DNA of 64,000 nt from contig NW_004454177.1 of NCBI RefSeq assembly GCF_000283155.1, positions 1,310,802 through 1,374,801 of the forward strand, read 5' to 3'. Shown here piece after piece: positions 22,901 to 34,900 of the stretch. The stretch is from Ceratotherium simum simum (lineage: Eukaryota > Chordata > Mammalia > Perissodactyla > Rhinocerotidae). The notes below the pieces were generated by a model. That model was not told the origin of the DNA. It was given only the letters and a program-made list of their open reading frames with translations, and searched no databases. Made by a program: the position numbers and the translations under genes. How positions within the stretch are numbered: position 1 is the first letter of the stretch; each line of letters begins with the position of its first letter.

Positions 22901-25900
22901 AGGGTGTTGCGAATGAGAGTGAGGGTGACTGAAAGGGCTGGAATGGATGCAGTGCTTAAAGTAGGCTAACCAATGACCTAGATCCCAAGTTTAGCTTTGC
23001 ATTTCGATCTTAGGAGAAAATGTTTTCATCCTTTTGTGTAGGATGCTCAAATATGCAGGAAACATTTGGGGGTGGGTAGGCAGTCTCAGGAACACCTGAA
23101 CTTCAGCCTAGATAGCATGGCCACTAGAACATTGGAGCTTTCCTCCTGGTTCTAGGGATGGAAACACACTAGACTTTCCAAAGTAAGAGTGATCACCTCC
23201 TCCAAGGTCAGTCAGGAACACACCACAGAAACCTTTCCCCTCTATTTCCAGATGGAGAAATTAGGACAGAGATGTTCCAATTCCCATGACAAGCCTCTTG
23301 ACCCTCCCTTCACCTTTTCCCCTTTCTCTTTGGCTTTGACCAAGAAAAAATCCTGATCTAAAACATAGAGAGAGGGGCCTACACCCATCTCGTTCAAAGC
23401 AGTTTCACAATTGCTACACAGGACATGGCACAGCAGAGCAATTCCCAGAAAGTTGAGCTGATCTATCTGTTCCATACCGAGGCCTAACAAATTGTCCTGC
23501 CTCCTCTTGCTAAAACTGCATCTGGAACAGGCCCATCAGGAATGTCATAAGACAAACAGCCCTACAGCAGCTGCAATTCATATATTTAATATTTTACTTG
23601 TTTGCAAAAGAATTTATGTTCATTGTTCTCCCATCACACCCCATCAACGGCTTAGTCTCAGCACTACATTTCCGAGATTAAAAACAAAATAAAACAAAGA
23701 GACACACAAGCATCTCAGATTCAATGTATGTCTGAAAAAAACAGCCAAATTGCAAGGATGGAAATGAGCCCGAATCCATGTCAGAAGTGTGTGTGAAATT
23801 CTCATATTAAGTAATGGTTATTTAATTATATTAAGATTATTTTGGAGTTGTATAATGTCTGCTTTCCAAAGATGTTAAACATTTATCTTAGTTATCCCTT
23901 TTTTCTTCATTAAGTATTGGGACAGGATTGGGGGAGAGACAAGCAAACGGGAGTCAGCCCTTCCTGAATGTACTCAAGTGCTATGGTAGAGATGTGCCCT
24001 TAGGCTGAAGCTCGCAGGAGGGAGTCAATGATTCTAACTGGGGAGCCAGGAAAGGCTGTATGCACTGAAGGTGCCCTTGAACTTGATCTTGAGGCCAGTG
24101 TCAGTGTTGTTTAGGCAAAAAGGAAAGAGGGAGAGGCATTTCAGAAGACGACTGCATGATCCAAGACAAAGACACATCAGAAGACATTATTTGTTCAGAA
24201 TCAAGGGACATCGAGTTTGGGGACTAGGCTATTCAGAGATGTGAGGGCAAGGGCCAAAGATGAGGCATGGTCCAGGCTGTAGTGGCCTTAGGTGCCACAT
24301 TCAGAGGCCCAAGTTTTAGTCCACAGTGTGCACAGGTGATGGGAAACCAGATGGAGGCTTTTAGCCAAGGAGATTTTTACTATACAAATGTATGGACTGA
24401 TTAATATTCTTGGGGTACTGGGCTGAACAATTTTGGAAACCTTAGAGGCTTTCTTGAACCCAGAATCAGCCTAATAAAAGTGATCATAAGTGCTCATTAT
24501 CTCATTCCCACAAAAATCCTATGAAGTAGCTTATCCAGGGTTTACAGTTGAGGACCTTAACGTTTAGAAAGGTTAATTAACTGACGCTAGGCACACAGCC
24601 GTAAGTGGAGGCGCTCCCATTTGAATGTAAACCATTTGATTTCCCAGCCAGCTCTCTCAATCACTGTGCCCTGGTGCAGCATTTTTAAAAATTAGGACTT
24701 AGTAGTGGATCCTAAGCGACCTGACATTTTGTTTTTGTTTCATTTCGTTTTAACATAGACTAGAAAATATCAGAGTGTATTGCACATACACTCTTTCATG
24801 AAACTTATGTTTCAGTTATTATGTGTATGCTGTGTGTGTGCTGGGTCAGGAAGAAAAATGTATTTCTTACTATGAATCTGCTCAAAAAAGTTGGAAAACT
24901 CCTACAGTAGTGTACTTCCAGCTGTCCAAAGCAGCCAGATTCTACTCTGGTCCACACCTACTAAGGCTCTCTAAAGTCAAATGTACCTTTCAAGACAAAG
25001 GTATTTCCAAATGTCAGTCCAAATATTAACATGAACAAGAAAGAAATCCCCCAGACCAAAAAGGGTCACCAACGTCTGAAAGCCTGAAAACCCCAAAAGT
25101 TCCTAAAAATTACCCAGGTCTTTACTGATTTTTAGGTTTAGAATCTCTTCATTCTTCCAAAGAAGCACAAACTGACTTCCTTATAGGTGACTATACACCT
25201 GGGGAAAATACAGAAAAATCAGAAGGGAAATAACGTTAGGGGCCAGCCTGGTAGCACAGTGGTTAAATTCGCGCACTCTGTTTCAGTGGCCCTGGGTTCC
25301 CAGGTTTGGATCCCGGGTGCGGACCTACATACTGCTCTCAAGCCATGCTGTGGTGGCGTCCCACGTACAAAATAGAGGAAGATGGGCATAGATGTTAGCT
25401 CAGGGACAATCTTCCTCACCAAAAAACATAGAAAGAAAAAAAGAAAACAACATTAATTGAATGCCTATTAAGTGTTCCAAGCTTACTTGTCCTATCTCCA
25501 AAATCAGCCCTCCACTTTCAGCCTTAGAGTGGAGATAAGCTCTAAAGCTTCCAGTTTTTCCTGTTGCTAATGTATTTCCTCCTCTCCCGGTTGTCCCACC
25601 AGCGTGGCATTTCTATGGCAGCTCCTTCCACCCCACAAGAAACATATCCTTTTTTTAATAATTTTACTTATTTATTTATTTTTTCCCCCAAAGCCTCAGT
25701 AGATAGTTGTATGTCATAGTTGCACATCCTTCTAGTTGCTGTACGTGGGACACGGCCTCAGCATGGCCAGAGAAGCGGTGCGTCGGTGCGCACCGAGGAT
25801 CTGAACCCGGGCCGCCAGCAGCGGAGTGTGCGCACTTAACCACTAAGCCCCGGGGCCGGCCCCGAAACATATCCTTCTTATGAAGTGCAACAGGATGTGG

Positions 25901-28900
25901 GGCCAACAACGCCCTGCAAACATTTAAAACAAACAAGTACCATGTGGGGAGAAGGGCTGTGATCCTAGTTCTTCCTGGTCTGAGTCTGAAGCACAAGGCT
26001 TTACTTTAATGCTAGGAATGCTCTGGATTATTATGTTATGTACCTTTTTTCTGGGTCAGAGTTCATAGGTTTTATCTGATTGGGAGAAAAACAAAAAGCA
26101 ATGAGGTGGAACTAAGAAATTACTCAGAAATGATGCCGGCCACAGCCTGGCAAATGAGGTTGGTTGCATTTTAAGGGATCAGAATAAGATAGGAACCTCT
26201 CCCTGGCTCAAGAACTCCTCCCTGGGGTGTCCAGCCTCAATGGGAAATGCAGTTATTAATCAGTGAATACCGGAGGGCCCAAAAGAACTCCCCCATTCCA
26301 GCAGGATTACACTGCAGCTACCCCAGTTTAAGATATATGCACCCACCTCATAGGAGGCACTCTACAAATATTTATGAAACAAAAGAATGGCCTTAAATCT
26401 AAGCAGTTTATTGGAGAGACTAATTTCCTTAATCTCCTTAATCGTCTTAAACTTTTCACTGCATCATGCTGCCATTTTTTTCTCGAATGCAAAGAGTTAA
26501 TATTTGTAAAGCATTTAGAACAGTGCCTAGCACAAAATAAATACCATATAAATGTTTGTTAAATAGAAACAAAAATCCCTGACTGAATGTATTGCATTTT
26601 GTTGATGGACTTTCATTTCTACATCTAATTTACATTTCTTAGCCCAGAGCCAAGCACTGTGCTTGGCACAAAATTGTCGCTAAATGGTCACTGAGTGAAG
26701 GAACAATGCCCTTTCACAGGCAGTGTCTCTTAAAATACTTACTGCAAGCCTATGAAGTCAGTAGGATAAGAATTGTTATAGTAATTTTCCTTTAGTATTT
26801 GAGGAAAATTAGACCTTAATTCATCTCCAGAAAACTTGGACTTTAAACCTTTTAGACTTTAAAAGGTGAGGACCCTTGCCCAAGATGGATTTCAGAGCTA
26901 GGATCTGAACCCAAGATTCCTAGAGCTAAATCCCTTTCCTTCCCTCTGTCCCTTCCCCCCATAACTTACAGCTTCTATTGAAAAGAATGTAGAAATTCAA
27001 GACAAAACATCTGTCTGGGAATAAACACTGGACATTTGACTGAAATCATGCATTTCTTGTACTTTCCAGAATATTCCTTAGCATAAAGATGATGTTCAGG
27101 AGGCACCTCCCTATGGAGTATGGGGGGACAGGGGCAAGTTTTCAGGCTCAGGTAGGGAGAGATCCTCTATTGGTATGATAATGAAGGGAATTAGATCTCT
27201 TGAAGGCTGTTCCCTCTGCCCCCACTCCTCTACTGCCTTCTCCCTTAGCATGTGGTCTCACTGACAGTTCACTGAGCTCAACTCACTGAGGCTCTACAGA
27301 AGAGAGTATAGGAGGAAGAGGAGTTGTCATCAGAGGTAAGGCTGGAAATGTGAGCAAAGGTTGGACTTGAATGTTACAATAAATAGATCCAAGATGACAT
27401 CATTTATTCAACAAATTCTGAGCCTCCACCATGTGCCAGCACCTGTTGTAGGTGCTTGGGAGATACCAATGAACTCAACATGTAAAAATCCCAGCCCTTG
27501 AGGAGCATATATTCTAGTGGTGGAAAACAGACATAGAAAAACATTATATAGTACATTTGACAGCATGAAATACTATGAAAATAACAGAGCAGGGAAGGGG
27601 GATGGTGGGCCAGGGGACAGATTGCAATCTAAATAAGGTAGTCAAGGTAGACCTCACTAGAAGGTAACATTAGAGCAAACGCTTGAAGGAGATGTGGAAC
27701 CAGCCTTAGAGCTATCTAAGGGAAGGAGAGTTCTAGGCCAAGGAAAGAGCCAAAGCAAAGGCCCTAAGGTAGAAGGGTGCCTGGCATGTTTGAGGAACAG
27801 CAAAGAGGCCAGGTAGCTGGAGTGAGCCAGAACAGTAGATGAGGTCAGGCGGAGGGGGCAGATCATGTAGGGCCTCATGGTCCATAGTAAAGATGATGGC
27901 TTTTACTCTGAAGGATATTGGGGTCTATTAGAGCGTTTTGAGCAGAAGAGTATCATGACTGATTTATGTTTTGAGAACAGGCTATAGGAGGCCAAGAGTG
28001 GAAACAGGAAAACCAGTCAAGGGGCTATTGTAGTAAAGATCCAGGCGAGAGATGTGCTGCCTCCAGGATGGTAGCAGTGGAAGTGATCAGATTCTGAATA
28101 AAATACATTCAGAGAATACAGAACCAACTGGATTTCCCAATAGACTGACCACCTTATTTAAATGTATACTTGTGGTATGAGAAAAAGAGAGGAGTCAAGG
28201 ACTACTCCCAGGTTTTTGGCACAAGCCTGTGAAACCAGAGAATTGCTATCAACTGAGAGGGGGAAGACTAGACAGGGCAGGTTTGGAGTCAGAGTGTGTA
28301 GGGCGAGGAGAGGAATCAGAGGTTTACTTTTGGACTTACCACAGTTCAGACACCTATTAAACACACAAAGAAGGTGTTGAGTAAGCAGTTACATATATAT
28401 GAGTCTAACGTTCAGGGGTGAGGCCTGGGCTGGAAATATACATTTGGGAATTATAAGCATGTGGACGGTATTTAAAGCCATGAGACTGGATTAGATCAAT
28501 GAGAGCACGAATACAGAGACCAAGAAAAGAGAAGGGAAAATGAAGCTACCCAAATAGTGGATATCTCAACACAAAAATGAGAACTCAGAGTAAAATACCA
28601 CCATCTAGGGTAAAACAACTATCATCTTGGATCTCTTTAGCTTAACATTCAAGTCCAGCCTTTGCTCACATTTCCAGCCTTACCTCTGGATGACAACTCC
28701 TCTTCCTCTTGCCCACTCTTCTGTCTCCTAAATATTCTCTAATTGGTCATGCTTACCAATTTGCTGACAAAAGTCTTTGAAAAGTTCACCTTAGCCTTCA
28801 GGAGCAGCCTGATGATGCTGTCCTGGTAAAGCTACTCCCAGCCCCCTCCATCCCCATCCCAGCCAGAAAGAAACACTCTCCCCCAGGACTCTTCTCAGTA

Positions 28901-31900
28901 GCCCTTCAAGGACTCTAACACAGAGACTCAGTGAGTTGAACCAGGAGACCACATGCTAAGGGAGGAGACAGTAGACCAGTGGGGACAGGGGACATAACCT
29001 TCAAGAGATCTAATTCCCCTCATTATCGTACTAGTAGAGGATCTCTCCCTACCCTAGGCTGAAAACTTGCCCCTACCCCGCACAAATACCATAGGGAGGT
29101 GCCTCCTGAACGTCATCTTCACGCTTAAGAGTCCAAGTTTTCTGGAGATGAATTACAGTCTAATTTTCCTCATGTATTAATTTTCACAGAAATAGAAGTT
29201 AACTTGTAGAATGCTGATGGTGATGCCCATGTTTCCTGTCCTTAGAGATGCAAATGAATTTTGTCCAAAGAATATAAATCTTTGTAGTCCAATTCTTATT
29301 TGACCCTGTTGTAATATCTTTCTGGTTCCATCATTAATTAGTGAGTTAAATAAAATCTGTGACACATGTTTCTTTTCTATGTATATGAAAGTCATCATTT
29401 TACCTTTTTTTAAAAAAAGTTGTCTTTTAAAACTATAGGGGAGGAAAAAAATATCTTTTTCCCTCTACTCTCCTAGGTTCTCAGGCTGGGGCACTGTAAG
29501 TTAGATTGACAAAGATAGATTAACAAGAGAAAAACAAACAGAAGTTTATTAAGGCATGCATTGTGTACATAACACATGGGAGTACCCAAAGATGAGTAAC
29601 TCAAAGGGGTAGTTAGGATTTAGGCTTATGTACCTAACTTAGTTGGGGAAAGGGAGAGGGAGAACGGGCACTTATGGGAAAGCAAATGACTTTTTGGAAA
29701 GGTAAATGGGCCTTTAGAACAGATGCGAGACATGCTAGTTTGTGACAATGTCTATCTGGGCGTGGTGCCGATTTCTGGTCTCCCAGAAGAGAATATTAGA
29801 GTTATTCCAGGAGAGGGAATTTATGACACTTAAAGTCTTCTGGGAGGCTCTGCTTTTAGGCAGATAAGGGATTTCAGGAGCTCATATGCCTTCAGATGAA
29901 ATTAATTCTTATGCACATGCAAAGTGGCATATTCTGGGGTGGCATGTCCTGGTCCCCAACAACACTTTAACTCATTTCTTGGGCCAGCCCCAGTGGCCTA
30001 GTTGTTAAGTTTGGCACGCTCCACTTCAGCAGCCCAGGTTCAGTTCCCAGGCGTGGACCTATACCACTCATCAGTGGCCATGCTGTGGCAGCGGCCCACA
30101 TATAAAACAGAGAAAGATTGGCAACAGATGTTAGCTTAGGGTGACTCTTCCTCAAGCAAAAAGGAAGACTGGCAACAGATGTAGGCTCAGGGCGAATCTT
30201 CCTCAGAAAAAAAAAAAACACAGAAAACTTCATTTCTTTGTACTGTTATCCTCTCTAGCACAGCGCCAAGCACAGAGTATGTTTTCAGTAAATGTTTATT
30301 GAATAAAGGACTGCAGAATTGCAAAATAGCCTAGCCAAAGACAATCAAGGGCAAGAAACATAAATAAAATTAGAATGCCCAAAGGATCTCCTGGACAATG
30401 CCCAGCATTATAGAAAGGGGACACAGCTACCTATTTGCCCAGTCACAATTTCTCCTCACAAAAATGATGCAAAGAAATGCTATGGACGAGAGGAAAGAGA
30501 AGAGACTATTCTTAGTCCAAGTGTCATACAAAGGAAGGTTTCATGAGGAGTTAACATTGATTTTTTTTGTGTGTGTGAGGAAGATCAGCCCTGAGCTAAC
30601 ATCCATGCTAATCCTCCTCTTTTTGCTGAGGAAGACCGGCTCTGAGCTAACATCTATTGCCAATCCTCCTCCTTTTTTCCCGCCCCCCAAAACCCAGCAG
30701 ATAGTTGTATGTCATAGTTGCGCATCCTTCTAGTTGCTGTATGTGGGACGCGGCCTCCGCATGGCCAGAGAAGCGGTGCGTCGGTGCGCGCCTGGGATCT
30801 GAACCCGGGCCGCCAGTAGCGGAGTGTGCACACTTAACCACTAAGCCACGGGCTGGCCCCAACATTGATTTTGGATTGGAAAGAATGAATAGGGATTCTT
30901 TTTGTGGCGAGATGGAAAAAAGGGAGTTTCTAAGTGGGAAAATGCAGTGGGCAAAGGCGTATGAGTACAAAGAAAGCACAACCTCTATTAAAGAAAGAGA
31001 AACAATGTAATCTGATTGCACCCAGGTATGTAAGGTGGACTAAATAGGAAACGAGATCGGGAAGATAATGCAGAGGTCATTTTGAGAACCCCAGACTGAA
31101 TCTGGTCATCATTCAGAGGTGATGGGGAGCTATTAAAGGTTTTTGAGCTGGAAAAGAGCTAATGTGAGTTTTACATCAATATTAACTTAGCATTAACTTC
31201 CATTATTATGTAGAGTAGATTGGAGAGGACAGCAACATACAGCAGCCATGCACCTGGAAATATAAAACTGGAGCTCAAAAATATGTTGGGGCTAGAGATA
31301 AGGATACGAGAATTATCACAATAGTGGTGTTGGTTGAAATGAGGGGGCAAAATTAAATACTGAAAATGTTTTAAGTTATATTATTACTGTATTTTCCTTA
31401 ATTTTCTTACTTGCTTCTCCCCCATTTTTTTCCCCACAAGACTATGAGGTCCTCAGGGTAGGAATTGTGTCTTATTCCTGCTTGTTTTCCAGTACCTGGC
31501 ACAGTACCTGGCATGTGAGCTCCATAAATACTTGCTGAAGAAAAAAATATGCAGAGAAAGGAGAAAACACTTTTCTCAGAGAGGTGGTAAGGGCAAACTA
31601 GATGATACTGAAGAGTTTTGATATAATGGAGAGAGAACTGATGGACATTTTATTGGATGGCCTCAAATCTTTTCAGGAAAGCATTTGATGAGTTGCAGAG
31701 TATCATGTGATTGAGGATAGGGTTAAGGGCTTAAGCAGAGTGAAACAATTTGGAACAGCTGCAGCCAGAAATGTGCTCAGGAGACTCCCATATGCTTGCA
31801 TGCCTTTTTTTAGAGCCATTCTGTGCATCTGGAATGCTCCCTCCAGCCCTCTTCTCCCTGCCTCTATCATCTTAGTCTACTCATCTGTCAAAGCCTAACT

Positions 31901-34900
31901 CAAATGCCACTAACTTTTCTGGGACATTTTCTCTGATACTATTTCAAGTTAATCATTCCTGTTTCTATGTTTATACTTCTCTCCTTGTTAATCCCATTAG
32001 ATTATAAATTACTTGAAGACAAGAAAAGGGTCTTACCCATCTGAATAGCCTCCTCCTGACCCAATGGGAAGCAGTCATTCCATAAATGTTTGCTGACATT
32101 TAAATCAAATGAGTTTAAGATATGATTGTTAAGTGGCAGGGAGGACAAAACTGGAGTTATATAGCTTGAAGCCATGGTGGACTAGATTAGCATGGTTTTC
32201 ATGACTAACAGGAGTGAGACAATGGACTAAGAGACGTGAGACAAAGAGTGAGATAACAGACTAAAAGAACCAGAGAAAGGTTCAAGAACAGAGGTTGTGG
32301 TGCAGGCTGATGAAAATTCAGTAAAAATTAAGATTTTTTTTTCCATTGGGGAAATCTAAACATTAGTCTCCCTACCCGGGAAAACAAAGATCTGAAGCTC
32401 ACGTGTATTTTATGAAAGCAAAAGGCAGTTTCCTCTTACTAATCCGCAGGGAAGCCAAAAAAGAAGGAAAGCCAAACAATAAAGTCCTCAGTATCAGACT
32501 TGAATTTTAAGTATTAACTTCTACTATTTAACTCCTCCAATCCCTTCAGCTGGACTCTAAACTTTTTAAGAACAAAACAAATTGATTTTTTAGTTTCACT
32601 TTTTCTCCTTCATTTCCAGACTTTCTGGAAGAGCAGTTAATGAGCAGTGAAATGAATGTAGGTGGGAAAAGGAAGCAGGAGAGAGATAACTGTGGTATAC
32701 AGAACAATGAACTAGATGGCTTTAGACAGATATGTTCAAATCCTGGTTCTGCTACCTGTCTGTGTAATGGGGATAATGACTACTTGGAAAAACTGTGTGA
32801 GAAACAAACGAGATGTAAAAGCAAGCACCTAGCACAAGGAGTGTAGTGTACTTTAAACAGATCACATGCAAGTGGTAGAAAATGCAAAAGTTAGAAAGGG
32901 TATGCGGGGGAAAGGTGAGTCTCCTCCCCATCCTTATCCTCTATTCTCTCAATTCTCCTCAGAGTTAACTCATGATACCATTATGTGCATTTATTGTGCG
33001 TTTCCTTCTTTCCTTGACTTAGCTGTGTGACCTTGAGCATGTAACTCAAACTTAAAATTCCTTACCTATAAAATGGAATGGTTCTGAGCATTTAATGAAA
33101 TAATTACTACTTTATAATTAAAATGCTACAATTTCTAGAAGGAGAAGCAAGGCCTAGACAAACATATTGTACTTGTAACTTTATTTAGAACAGAGGTCTC
33201 TTAGACCCTTAGGATCAGCCCCAGGCTTGACTACTTTGTTCCATTAGTATTCCTTAACTCATCTTGACATCAGCAGGAGAGGAAGGCTGAGAGCCACACT
33301 GCTTGACCCTGCCTTGGTCTGTCCCATAGGTGATCACTTACTCCAGCCGTCATGTCTACAATAACTTTTCTGAGGAACACAAGGGCCGAGTGGCCTTTGC
33401 TTCCAATTTCCTGGCAGGAGATGCTTCCCTGCAGATTGAGCCTCTGAAGCCCAGTGATGAGGGCCGATACACCTGCAAAGTGAAGAATTCAGGGCGCTAT
33501 GTGTGGAGCTACGTCATCTTAAAAGTCTTAGGTAAGATGGAATGCCATGGTAAATGCCTATATCTTATTAATAAGATCTCTGCAAGGGATAGCCAAATGC
33601 ATCATGGTGGTACAAAACTTCCTGTTCAATACTTTGCATCACATATTCAGATGTCACCTAGTCCAGTTCCCTGGTAAGAAGTGTATATGTTCTGTATTTT
33701 AGCCATAATGAAAGAAGAAAAAATAATTACAATTTTCCATGGTAACCTATTACAAAATTTAAATATCCTCTAATATTTAAATGGTATCCTTGTATTTAAC
33801 TTAAATCTCTCAGATATGATTCAAATCCATTTGTTTTTTGACAGCAAGAGCTACTAAGCTCTACTTAATTGCTTCCAAGTAAATGAACTTCTATCCCTGT
33901 TTCAGTATTAGTAAAACCACCTTCAACTTTCCTAAAATTTCCAATTAAAAAAGTGTCTGTTCTTTGGGAAGTGATGAGGGGGTTTCTGAGGCAGCCCCTG
34001 AAAATTACAACAGCACCACTGGAAGCAGCTGGAATTGGGTGTGTATGTGTGCAGGGGATGGAGGTGGGTGTGTTTCTGTGGGTGATGTAAAGCATGGCTA
34101 GGTAGCAAAAGGCTACTGAATCCCAACAAGTTGACCATAAGGGATGGCTGGAGAAACAATTTAACAGGACATAGTTCTTCCATGGAATTTAGTGTTTGGG
34201 ATCTTTGAATATTTCTTTGTTTTTTTTTGCCAGTGAGACCATCAAAGCCCAAGTGTGAAATGGAAGGAGAGCTGACGGAAGGAAGTGACCTGACTTTGCA
34301 GTGTGAGTCATCCTCTGGCACAAAGCCCATTGTATATTACTGGCAGCGAATCCCAGAGAAGGAGGGAGAGGATGAACATCTGCCTCCCAAATCTAGGATT
34401 GGTAAGTCATCTTTCTACCAGTCTATTGAGACAAGAGGACAGTACTCTATCTATGAATTCTAAATTTGGTTTTGTCACCAACTCACCAGGTGACCTTGAA
34501 TACACTGCTGAACTTCTTTGAACTCCCATTTTTCATGTGTCAACTGGGACAGAAAAATCTATCTTTTCTTTCCTCAAATGGCACTCAAAGGTGGTAAAAG
34601 AGATTAGGAAGAAATGTATTATATAAATCCATTGTTATCTAATTATCATGTTTGGTATCCCTTAAATGTTCACAATATTTTGTAATTTTTGAGGATACAC
34701 TACAATTTAAAAGAATGTTCACCTTTCTTCCCACATTCCAAAAAGGGATCTATTCTATCATCTCATCCTTACCAAATTTTATGAGAGAATCTTAAGTCAA
34801 TGATGCAATAAAGTAAACAATATAGACCATGTCACTAAGAGGACTACAGTCATTCTTTCTGCTTGTGTAGACTACAACAACCCTGGACGCGTTCTGCTGC

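Larger units (their letters stand above)
20000..33329 (+). other. CLMP: CLMP intron 2
   Basis: The intron is 13.3 kb with a GT donor at 20000 and AG acceptor at 33328-33329. It contains five ERE SINEs (21648, 25239, 25652, 29981, 30565), ancient MIR and L2-like repeats, one LTR-like element and a large inverted repeat with arms at 26.79-27.38 and 28.64-29.18 kb. About 20000-21480, 22810-24000, 24690-25238, 25864-26700 and 32110-32700 hold no recognisable feature. Confidence 0.9.

Noticed and set aside
27395..29178. Inverted repeat read as a DNA transposon with long terminal inverted repeats
   Set aside because: The spacer belongs to an ancient repeat present without arms elsewhere in the window, no transposase frame is present, and no flanking target duplication is evident.
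30705..31010. Recurrent open frames with similar translations (YVIVAHPSSC..., also at 62473 and elsewhere)
   Set aside because: These are translations of antisense or sense ERE SINE bodies, which explains why they recur.
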